This document shows, in pieces, positions 16,492-23,848 of a DNA stretch of 47,710 nt. The notes below the pieces were generated by a model. The model was not told the origin of the DNA. It saw only the letters and a program-made list of their open reading frames with translations, and did no database searches. This stretch comes from Pseudomonadota bacterium (lineage in GTDB: Bacteria; Pseudomonadota; Gammaproteobacteria; Steroidobacterales; Steroidobacteraceae). Position 1 is the stretch's first letter. Every line of letters begins with the position of its first letter. The position numbers were made by a program, and so were the translations under genes. The stretch is from assembly GCA_023423065.1 (NCBI GenBank), contig JAFAGC010000016.1, positions 1-47,710 on the forward strand, read 5' to 3'.

Positions 16492-16509
16492 ATCGGACCA
16501 AGGTCCGAT
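16492..16509 (+). promoter_or_regulatory. Perfect 8-bp-arm palindrome of the CCTAGG-type family
   Basis: ATCGGACC-AA-GGTCCGAT, with perfect 8-bp arms, followed by GACTTAGTTAG. It is the most symmetric copy in the window and matches the core GGACCWAGGTCCGAT. It is 168 bp upstream of the 16678 start codon, farther than other copies. Confidence 0.6.
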
Positions 16510-16613
16510 GACTTAGTTAGACCACGATGGGATAGTCGGACGGGCGTTCGGGGCCTGCCCACCCACCCGGGCGGCTTGCTGCGGTGCTTGTGCGGGGACC
16601 ACTGCAAGTTTTT

Positions 16614-16622
16614 CCTAGGGTC
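16614..16622 (+). promoter_or_regulatory. Partial CCTAGG-type element upstream of the 16678 gene
   Basis: CCTAGGGTC, preceded by a T-run and followed by TGCGTTTTTT. It lies 55 bp upstream of the start codon, the usual distance for this element, but only the central CCTAGG and one half-site are kept. Confidence 0.35.
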
Positions 16623-16677
16623 TGCGTTTTTTGCAAAGCGGCGCGGCGTTGGCCCGGCGCAACGCGCGGAGACATGC

Positions 16678-17229
16678 ATGAAGTGCATTCGAGACTTCGC
16701 AACCTGCGTTGCATCCGTCCTTTTGATCCTTTCCCTTTCGGTCGCCTGCGCCACCAAACTACCAGAACCGTCGACGTCGACGTTGACGAGACAGCGGCTC
16801 ATCGAAAGTCCGGCGGTCGTCACCGGTATCGATGCGTCGTCCCGGAGGCTGACCGTCACGACCGAGGATGGCACGCGCGCGGACGTGATGCTGGATCCGA
16901 CTGTAAAGAACATCGACAGGATCAAGGTCGGCGATCGCGTCGTGGTCAGCTACTACCAGGGAATCGCGGCGGAAGTCAGGAAGCCGGGCGATACGGCCCG
17001 CCCGGCAGGCGCCGCATCCACCGGCACGCGGGAGCGCGCCACCGTCACCGTCGTCGCCGTCGACCGGCAGCAGGAAGCCATCACGGTGCGCGGCGCGGAT
17101 GGTCGCACGCGCACGCTCAACGTAGTTAGTGAGGAAGGACTGCAGTTCATCGCCGGGCTGCGAGCCGGTGACCAGGTGGACATCGCCTTCACCGAGGCCG
17201 TGGCGGTCGGAGTGCGTCCGGTCCAATGA
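16678..17229 (+). CDS. Exported protein with two repeated β-rich halves (unknown function)
   Basis: 183 residues with a signal sequence ending LSLSVACATKLPEP; it may be a lipoprotein, although the lipobox (SVAC) is imperfect. The mature part looks like an internal duplication. Half one (about 44-100) is AVVTGIDASSRRLTVTTEDG followed by KVGDRVVVSYYQGIAAEV. Half two (about 118-182) is ATVTVVAVDRQQEAITVRGA followed by RAGDQVDIAFTEAVAVGV. Each resembles a small OB-like or DUF5666-like β-barrel. I do not recognise a named family. ATG 16678 has GGAG 6 bp upstream; an overlapping ATG at 16674 is out of frame. It is preceded by two CCTAGG-type elements. Confidence 0.8.
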   Translation: MKCIRDFATCVASVLLILSLSVACATKLPEPSTSTLTRQRLIESPAVVTGIDASSRRLTVTTEDGTRADVMLDPTVKNIDRIKVGDRVVVSYYQGIAAEVRKPGDTARPAGAASTGTRERATVTVVAVDRQQEAITVRGADGRTRTLNVVSEEGLQFIAGLRAGDQVDIAFTEAVAVGVRPVQ

Positions 17230-17236
17230 GCCGCGT

Positions 17237-20200
17237 TCATCGCTCGATGCGGAAGTTGATGCCGCCGCGTTGTTCGTTCGGTGAGTCGACGGCTTCCAGG
17301 GACCAGCGTTCCGAGATCGCGTAACGCAGCGTGATCACCGTGCCGGGCTGGAACAGCCCGACTCCATAACTCACGAAGAACCCGGGCGAGAGGTACTTGC
17401 CGACCGTGAACGCGCTGGTGCCCAGCTCGTCGCTCTGTTCGACGCCGACGGCGTCGATGCCGAACTTGCCCGCGATGCCGCGCGCCAGGCGGTCGCCGAG
17501 CACACCGCCGAGCGACTGCGCCGCCGCCTCCACGCGTTCGTTCTCCGTGCCGCGCAGATCGCTCATCGACTTGCCCGTAAGCAGATAGGACATGGCCTCG
17601 GTGGGCGAAGTGGCGGGGTCCGTGAATACGTCGAGTTGCGGCCGGCGCGCGCTGCCGGTGACGCGCAGCTTGGCGGTGATGTCGGGCATGCGCCGCGTCG
17701 CGAGCACGTCGAGCTGCGGATTGTCGAGTGGGGAATTCGCGAACAGCATCTGCCCTCGTTCGATGGCGAGTGTGCGGCCGAAAGCCTCGTAGGTGCCATC
17801 GAGTCGGATCTCGCCGGAGCCGATGCTGGTACTGCCCGGACGTTCGACGACACGGAGCTGTCCGGCGACGGTGGCATCGAGCCCGAATCCGGTGAGTTTC
17901 ACGTTGCGGCCGAGAACGACGCGCACGTCGGTATGCACCGCCAGCCTCTGGCGCGCCTGACGTTCCGGACGGTCGATGACGACGACGTCGGGCGAAATCT
18001 GCGCGCCGCCCTGGTTGGTCATCTTGTCGAGGTCGACGCTCGCCTGCGGGATCGTGATCGAGCCACCGAGCGCCAGGTTGGTCGGGCTTCCGGTGAGTGT
18101 GAGCTCGGGGCTCACGATCAGGAGGGCGGCGGGGAAATTGGCCGCGAGGAAACGCTCGCCGCGTATCGACAGATCGAGCTCGCGGATCGAGGCGCTCCGG
18201 CCGCCGATCTCGAGCGCGCCTTCGCCCGAGCTTACTTTCGCGCGCGTATCGATCGACCCATCGTCGGCCATTCGTGCGACGAGTTCGCCGTTCTCGAGCT
18301 GGATGCCCAGCAGGGGCACGTCGCCGCGGAGATCGCGGATCGCGAGCCGCGCCGTGATCTCGGGCTCGTCGAGCGTGCCACCGAGCGTCGCCGCGAGTTC
18401 GCCGCTGCCCGAGACGCTGGTGAGCTGCGGCAACACCCACTCCAGTGGCGCGAGGTCGCGCAACGCGGCGGTCAGGTTGCCTTCGAGTGTCGGTGCGCCA
18501 GCGAGCAGATTCGCGATGCTTGCCGTGCCGGCGACGTTGCCGTCGGGTTCGAAGTTCGCCGAGACACGGGCGTTCGCGCTGTCGCCCGCGAACGTGGCCG
18601 CGAACTCGAGCGCGTCGTATTCGAGGCGCAACGACGAATCCGGCCCGGACTGCCCGATGGCGCCGGACGTGGAAGCGAGCGTCGCCCTGCCGGTGACCGA
18701 ACCTTCGGGCGTGCGACTCACGTTGCCTTCTCCGTCGAGTTGTCCGTCGATCGAAAGGGCGTTGGTGGGCTGCGCGAGTCGCACGAGCATCTGCAGCGGC
18801 ACCGCGTGCAGAGAGTAGTTGGTGTCGAAGCCGCCGCGGGCATCGGCATTGCCGGCGACGCACAGGCGAATGTCGCCGCCCGACAGGCATGTCTGGCCGA
18901 GGTCGAGCGCGTCGGCCGCGACGCGGATCGGGACGGGCGCTTCGAGCGAGAGTGGCGGGACTTCGGCCAGGTCGAACTTCAGCGCGTCGAGCTGACCGGT
19001 CCAGCGCCGCTCGGACCAGGCGCCGTGAAGGCGCAGGCCGGCATCCAGTGGATGACCCTCCAGATCGACGGTCACCTGGTGCGCGCCTTCGGTTCCGGAA
19101 GCCGCGACGGAGATCGTGTCGAAGCCCATGCCGGGTAGCGCCGTGCCACGCGCTTTCGCGCTCAACTCGAGTTCCGGTGTGCGGGGCGAGCGCAGGGTCA
19201 GCTCGAGGATCGCGGTGTCCATGGAGTTGTCGTCGAACTTCAGGTCCTGCGCGCGCGCGACCGCATGAATCGTCGTGTCCGGCCAGCGCCCGGTCGCCTC
19301 GACGTCCAGCTGCAAGCGTCCTCGAAATCGGGAGTTCCAGTCGGCAAGCGAGGTCATCACGAGCCTGGCGTCGACCCGCGCGGTTGCGCCCTGCGTGCCG
19401 GCGATGTCGAGCGAAACGGCGCCCGAGTGAAGACCCAGATGTCCGCCCAGTCTCATGTCGGGCTCGAGTGTGAGGAGCCCGCCCCCGGAAATGGGGCGAC
19501 TGCGCAGGCGGCCGCGCAGCTCCCTGAGTTCGAAACGCGCGCGCGGTCCATCGGGCGTGAGCTCGCCATGCGTGTCGATGTCGAAGTCGAGCGCGCCGGG
19601 CCAACCGGGCGCGAGTCCCGACGGATCGAAGCCGCGTGCCGCGGCTGCCAGGCTCCAGTTCACGGGACTCACCAGTCCGAACTCCCCGTTGACCGCGAGC
19701 TCACCCTGGGCCTGCGAGACACGGCCTTCGCGCAGGTGAATCTTCCGGCGCGAACCGTCGGCCTTCCACGCGACCGACGAGCGCAAACTACCGCGCGCGA
19801 TGTCGATCGCGCCGTGCGAATCGAACCGGTCTGGATTTCCGTCGACGAAAAGGTCGCCCGAGATCGAGACCGGTTCGCCGACCCAGCGCGCCGGTAGTTC
19901 GAGTTCGCTCAAGTGCAGGTGCGCGAACACGGCGGGGGCGGGATCGTCGAGCCGGATGCGTCCCGTGCCGCGCACCTCACCCGGCGCGTCGGCGATCCCG
20001 ACTCGCAGGGAGTCGATGTCGATCGCGCGCGGGGACAGCCTCATGACGAGCTCCCGGACGGTCAATCGCTCGTCGTCGAGATCGATGGTGCCGCTCACGT
20101 TAGCGGTGTTCGCAACACCGTGGGCCTCGAGCCGGGCCGCGAGTGATTCGAGACCGCCGTCCGGCAGCAGCTCGTCGCGTGGATCGAAACGTGGTAGTTC

Positions 20201-20953
20201 GATCTCGAGCCGCCAGGGGCGTCCACGCCCGTCGGAGATCTCGCCCGCGAGCGCGAGCGTGAAGGGCGAGTCGAGCGTGGCGCGCAGCGCGCTGCCCTGC
20301 GATTCGCGTGCGCTCGCGAGCGACCCTTTCCAGCGCCGGTCTCCGGCCCGCCAGTCGAATGATCCCGTGGCGTGCTCCACCCACGGCGCCTGCGTTCCGA
20401 TGCGCGCTTCGAGACTGACGCTTCCCTGCGGCGCGACCACCCGCGCGTAGTCGAGCGCGATTCCCGATCGAGTCCACCGACCTGCGAGCGCCGTGCGATC
20501 GATCACGAGGGATGTCGTGCCGTCGCGCCGCAGTTCGGCGCGCTCGAGCGTGAACGCGTCGACGACGATGTCGAGCGGCGGTTCGAGCGAGCCGGTTTTC
20601 GCGGGCTCGTCCCGCGCGACACTCGTGAGCGAGACGGACACTTCCCGCAGCGCGAGCGCATTCAACCGCAACGTCTTGCGCAGCAGCTCCGCGTACGCGA
20701 GGCGCAGGCGCAGGTCGCCGACGTGCACGTCGACGCCGGCGGCGGCGTCGCGCCAGCGCGCGTCCGCGACCTGCAGCCCGCGCGCGATCGAGCCCGAAAC
20801 CGCGCCGGTCGACAACTTTCCATCGAGGACGCGGATCGCGACATCGACCGCGAACCGGGCGCCACTTTGTGTGTGCAGCAGCCACAAGCCGGCGAGCGCC
20901 ATGATCGCGAGCACCGCCGCGATCGAAAACAGGATGCGGCGCAAGGCGGTCAC
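17237..20953 (-). CDS. tamB: TamB, inner-membrane component of the translocation and assembly module
   Basis: 1238 residues, near the usual ~1250. One N-terminal membrane helix (about 6-26, ILFSIAAVLAIMALAGLWLL) anchors a very long β-helical periplasmic body of repeated amphipathic strands. The C-terminal TamB/DUF490 domain shows VQLENGELVARM-like repeats, EIRLDGTYEAFGRTLAIERGQ, NPQLDVLATRRMP, SYLLTGKSMSDL and a final YGVGLFQPGTVITLRYAISE with a β-barrel-like ending. TamB works with TamA in outer-membrane biogenesis; the family is also linked to phospholipid transport to the outer membrane. The GTG at 20953 overlaps the tamA stop by 4 bp (GTGA), which fixes the start and shows translational coupling. 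Confidence 0.94.
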   Translation of the reverse strand: MTALRRILFSIAAVLAIMALAGLWLLHTQSGARFAVDVAIRVLDGKLSTGAVSGSIARGLQVADARWRDAAAGVDVHVGDLRLRLAYAELLRKTLRLNALALREVSVSLTSVARDEPAKTGSLEPPLDIVVDAFTLERAELRRDGTTSLVIDRTALAGRWTRSGIALDYARVVAPQGSVSLEARIGTQAPWVEHATGSFDWRAGDRRWKGSLASARESQGSALRATLDSPFTLALAGEISDGRGRPWRLEIELPRFDPRDELLPDGGLESLAARLEAHGVANTANVSGTIDLDDERLTVRELVMRLSPRAIDIDSLRVGIADAPGEVRGTGRIRLDDPAPAVFAHLHLSELELPARWVGEPVSISGDLFVDGNPDRFDSHGAIDIARGSLRSSVAWKADGSRRKIHLREGRVSQAQGELAVNGEFGLVSPVNWSLAAAARGFDPSGLAPGWPGALDFDIDTHGELTPDGPRARFELRELRGRLRSRPISGGGLLTLEPDMRLGGHLGLHSGAVSLDIAGTQGATARVDARLVMTSLADWNSRFRGRLQLDVEATGRWPDTTIHAVARAQDLKFDDNSMDTAILELTLRSPRTPELELSAKARGTALPGMGFDTISVAASGTEGAHQVTVDLEGHPLDAGLRLHGAWSERRWTGQLDALKFDLAEVPPLSLEAPVPIRVAADALDLGQTCLSGGDIRLCVAGNADARGGFDTNYSLHAVPLQMLVRLAQPTNALSIDGQLDGEGNVSRTPEGSVTGRATLASTSGAIGQSGPDSSLRLEYDALEFAATFAGDSANARVSANFEPDGNVAGTASIANLLAGAPTLEGNLTAALRDLAPLEWVLPQLTSVSGSGELAATLGGTLDEPEITARLAIRDLRGDVPLLGIQLENGELVARMADDGSIDTRAKVSSGEGALEIGGRSASIRELDLSIRGERFLAANFPAALLIVSPELTLTGSPTNLALGGSITIPQASVDLDKMTNQGGAQISPDVVVIDRPERQARQRLAVHTDVRVVLGRNVKLTGFGLDATVAGQLRVVERPGSTSIGSGEIRLDGTYEAFGRTLAIERGQMLFANSPLDNPQLDVLATRRMPDITAKLRVTGSARRPQLDVFTDPATSPTEAMSYLLTGKSMSDLRGTENERVEAAAQSLGGVLGDRLARGIAGKFGIDAVGVEQSDELGTSAFTVGKYLSPGFFVSYGVGLFQPGTVITLRYAISERWSLEAVDSPNEQRGGINFRIER

Positions 20954-22677
20954 AGGTCCGGACCCAGTGTGAGGTGGATGCGAAAGGACTTCTCGAGATC
21001 GGTCTGCACGGGGTATGCGAAATCGAGCCGCAACACACCGACCGGCGACTTCCATCGCAGGCCGATGCCGGCGCCGACGTTGAGCGCGAAGTCGTCGCCG
21101 CGAAACGCATCGCCCGCGTCGACGAACGCGGCAGCGCCCCAGGCTTTCCTGAAGTAGTGCTCGAACTCCACGCTGCCTTCGATCTTGTTGTTGCCGCCGA
21201 TGACGTCGCCGGCCTCGTTCGTGCTGCCGATGGCCTGGTAGTCGAAGCCGCGAATCGATCGATCGCCCCCACAGAAGAAACGCAGGTCGGGGGGTAGTTC
21301 GTCGAAATCGTCCACTTCCATCGCGCCGAGCGAGGTGCGCAGCAACACGCGGGAGCGATCGCCGATTCCGCGCAGCCACCGGGCGCGAAAGCCGATGCCG
21401 GCGAACGTCGTGCTCGCGACGGTCGACGCAGGCGCGACGCGCGCGCCGAGGTACAACGAGTAACCCCGCGTGGCGAACGCGGGATCGTTCGAACGGCTGC
21501 GGGCGAGTCCCCCCTCGGCGTACAGCAACGTCGAATTGCCGCGCTCGCTACCGATCTCGAAGTCGCCGGAGAGGAAATTCACGCTGAGGGTCCGCGTGAA
21601 TCCGCGCCACTCGCGCGATTCGCCGGCCACGAGTTTCTGCGTGCGCGAAGTGCTCGTGTCGGTGGTTTCGTCGCGGTACGTGCCGCCGAAGTTGAAACTG
21701 TGCTGGTCGCGGCCGGGCAGCGGCACGCCGTAGGCCAGCTCGGCGGCCTGCAGGCGTTGGGCGATGTCGAGCGTGCCGCGGAACTTGTGGCCGCGCCGGT
21801 TGAGCCAGCGCCGCTCGAGACCGAGCTTGACGCCGAGGCCCGTGTCCGTGCTCGCATAGAGGCTGCCGGTGTAGATGTTGCGCTTCGCCGGCGTCAGCTC
21901 GACCTCGACCGGCACGGTCGTCTCGCCCGGCGTGACGCGCGGCTGGACGATGACGCTCGAGAAGTAGTCAGCCTGGACGAGCCGCCGCTGCAGGTCGATG
22001 AGCTCCTCGCTCGAGTAGAACTCGTCCGGCGCCCATCCGACGAAGCGCTGCAGGAACTCGGGCGGGAACTGGGATTCGGAAAACATCGCGTCGCCGAAAC
22101 GGTGGCGCGGACCGCTTTCCCACGACAGGTCGATCGCCGCGCTGTGCGTCGCCGTCGTGACCTCGACGCGATGCGTCTCGAGCTGCGCGGCGAGGAAGCC
22201 GTGGTCACCGAGCGCGTTCTGGATCGCCGCCTTGCTCGACTCGTACGAGCCGTGATCGAGACGTTGCCGAAGTCGCGGTACGAATTCGCGCAATGCGCGT
22301 TGCACCTGGGGCAGTCGTTCGGCTTCGCCCATGACGCGGACGTTGCTTTCCTGCACGAGCACGGGTTTTCCGGGCCTGACGTCGTAGATGGCCCGCAGGC
22401 CGCCTTCCGTCTCGAGCCGGCCGGTCACCTCGGCGTCGTAGAACCCGTGGGCTTCGAGCGAGTGACGGATCTGTCCCTCGCCGGGAGCGAGCAGTCGTTG
22501 CGCCTGTGCCTCTGTGACCTCGCGGCCGACGAACTGTTCGAGGGTGACGTTCGCGCGCACGGTCTGCTCGAACTCCTGTCCGAGGCCGTGGATCTCGAGC
22601 TCGAATCCGTCCGCGGCGGATGCGCTGGCGCAGAGCAGGGCGAGGGACACCGCGGCGATGGTGTCTCTCGCGCGCAT
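20950..22677 (-). CDS. tamA: TamA, outer-membrane Omp85-family component
   Basis: 575 residues with a signal peptide (about 1-21, ASASAADG). POTRA domains (about 22-260) precede an Omp85-type β-barrel (about 265-575). The barrel holds GGDRSIRGFDYQAIG, close to the conserved Omp85 [VI]RG[FY] motif, and KSPVGVLRLDFAYP near the end. TamA forms the outer-membrane pore that pairs with TamB. It probably lies in an operon with the outer-membrane protein gene upstream (42-bp gap) and tamB downstream. The ATG at 22677 gives a clean signal peptide. Confidence 0.95.
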   Translation of the reverse strand: MRARDTIAAVSLALLCASASAADGFELEIHGLGQEFEQTVRANVTLEQFVGREVTEAQAQRLLAPGEGQIRHSLEAHGFYDAEVTGRLETEGGLRAIYDVRPGKPVLVQESNVRVMGEAERLPQVQRALREFVPRLRQRLDHGSYESSKAAIQNALGDHGFLAAQLETHRVEVTTATHSAAIDLSWESGPRHRFGDAMFSESQFPPEFLQRFVGWAPDEFYSSEELIDLQRRLVQADYFSSVIVQPRVTPGETTVPVEVELTPAKRNIYTGSLYASTDTGLGVKLGLERRWLNRRGHKFRGTLDIAQRLQAAELAYGVPLPGRDQHSFNFGGTYRDETTDTSTSRTQKLVAGESREWRGFTRTLSVNFLSGDFEIGSERGNSTLLYAEGGLARSRSNDPAFATRGYSLYLGARVAPASTVASTTFAGIGFRARWLRGIGDRSRVLLRTSLGAMEVDDFDELPPDLRFFCGGDRSIRGFDYQAIGSTNEAGDVIGGNNKIEGSVEFEHYFRKAWGAAAFVDAGDAFRGDDFALNVGAGIGLRWKSPVGVLRLDFAYPVQTDLEKSFRIHLTLGPDL

Positions 22678-22719
22678 GTCAGCCGATGTCGCTCCGGAGA
22701 AGGACAGTCCGGGCGCGCG

Positions 22720-23535
22720 TCAGAACGACGCCGTCACGAAAATACGCGCGCCGCCATAACTCCATTTGAGCCGACCGCGAAAGTTGTCGTCGTCGACATC
22801 CACGCGCGTGGTGAAGTCGTTGTACCCCAGGCCGAAGCCGACGTGCCGGAAGGGCTGCCACACGAACGATGCGCCGACGTCGCTGAGTCGACCGTCGTAG
22901 GGGTCGTAGTTGATCCTGAAGAACTGCGCGAGAGCCTGGATGTAGAACTTGTCGTTGATCCGCCAGATGCCGCTCAGGCCGATCATCGGCAGCGGGCCGT
23001 TCGCTTCGGCCGTGCGCGATTCGGAAAGATTCACGTTGTTGCCGGTGACGTCCAGGCCCAGCGTGAACTTGAGGTTGTGGATGCCGATGGACGCGCCGAC
23101 CTCGTAATTTTCACCGCGCAGCACGGCGAATTCGTAGGCGAGTTCCGCCACCGTGGTCTTGAATGTCGTCCGGATATCGGTGTTGACGTTGTAGATCTCG
23201 TCCTGGAACACGATCTCGCGGTCGATCGTCGTGTTCTCGGTGCGCTTGGTATCGAAGTACATCACGCGCAGTTTCTGGCGCGGCGTGAAACGCCAGTAGC
23301 CGTCGACACGGAAACGGTCGATGTCGTCGAAGCCGAAATCGTTCTCGAGATCGATCACCGTGCCCTGCGAACTCTCTCCGTCGACGCGCAGTTCGGTGTC
23401 GGTGTTCAGCAGGAAACCACCGAGGCTCAGGGAAAAGCGGTCGTTGAGCGGGTCGCCTGCCTCGGCATTCGCGTGTTGCGAATGCAGTGCGCCCAGCGCC
23501 AACAGCAGCAATGTCAGCGAGCGTTTGTTGAACAT
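22720..23535 (-). CDS. Outer-membrane β-barrel protein of unknown function
   Basis: 271 residues. The N-terminus MFNKRSLTLLLLALGALHSQ is a signal peptide cleaved near HANA. The rest alternates polar and hydrophobic residues in many strands (RFSLSLGGFLLNTDTELRV, RFRVDGYWRFTPRQKLRVMYF, VGFGLGYNDFTTRVDV, RGRLKWSYGGARIFVTASF) and ends in Phe, as outer-membrane barrels do. I do not recognise a named family; the strand count suggests about 10-12 strands. It lies 42 bp upstream of tamA on the same strand. The start at 23535 was chosen for the signal peptide, since no good ribosome-binding site is present. Confidence 0.8.
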   Translation of the reverse strand: MFNKRSLTLLLLALGALHSQHANAEAGDPLNDRFSLSLGGFLLNTDTELRVDGESSQGTVIDLENDFGFDDIDRFRVDGYWRFTPRQKLRVMYFDTKRTENTTIDREIVFQDEIYNVNTDIRTTFKTTVAELAYEFAVLRGENYEVGASIGIHNLKFTLGLDVTGNNVNLSESRTAEANGPLPMIGLSGIWRINDKFYIQALAQFFRINYDPYDGRLSDVGASFVWQPFRHVGFGLGYNDFTTRVDVDDDNFRGRLKWSYGGARIFVTASF

Positions 23536-23848
23536 GTTCGCGGTATCTGGTTTGGAGGGGAGGAATGGACGTGTCATCGTGACCGGCTTTTCGGTGTCGG
23601 CACCGATCGCGGAACGTGGATTCGGGAAGTTAAAACGGCCGCAGCGGCCATGATTCGGAATTCGTGCAGGTACTGGCATCGCAGGGAGGGATTTTGACGA
23701 TGCTTTGGATTCCGGTCAGAGGTGCGGCTGCGGCGCGATTTCGTTGTACGCCTGTGCGGGTTTCCATGCGGTAGGACCTAGGTCCGATGGTTCGATGGTG
23801 CAGTGCGAACGATCCTGATCGGGCTAACTATTGGCGGAGGGCGCCCCC
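23536..23848. other. 313-bp divergent intergenic region
   Basis: No gene seen. It holds the promoters of the divergent outer-membrane protein gene and the 843-residue protein gene. Visible elements are the perfect CCTAGG-type palindrome at 23774 and a GGCCGC-A-GCGGCC inverted repeat near 23637. Confidence 0.6.
23774..23790 (+). promoter_or_regulatory. Perfect CCTAGG-type palindrome upstream of the 843-residue protein gene
   Basis: GGACCTAGGTCCGATGG: a perfect 12-bp palindrome plus the directional GATGG extension. It is 58 bp upstream of the GTG at 23849 and points toward it. This is the reference copy for the motif. Confidence 0.65.

Larger units (their letters stand above)
16203..16677. other. 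475-bp intergenic region between divergent MASE1 kinase and the duplicated exported protein
   Basis: No convincing gene. The region must hold the promoters of both divergent transcription units. Features seen are the 18-bp palindrome at 16492-16509, a CCTAGGG copy at 16614-16622 flanked by T-runs, and a GGAAC/GTTCC inverted pair near 16390-16408. Confidence 0.6.

Noticed and set aside
20954..21379. N-terminal extension of the tamB frame
   Set aside because: It lies inside tamA in another frame; the GTG at 20953 overlapping the tamA stop is the natural start.
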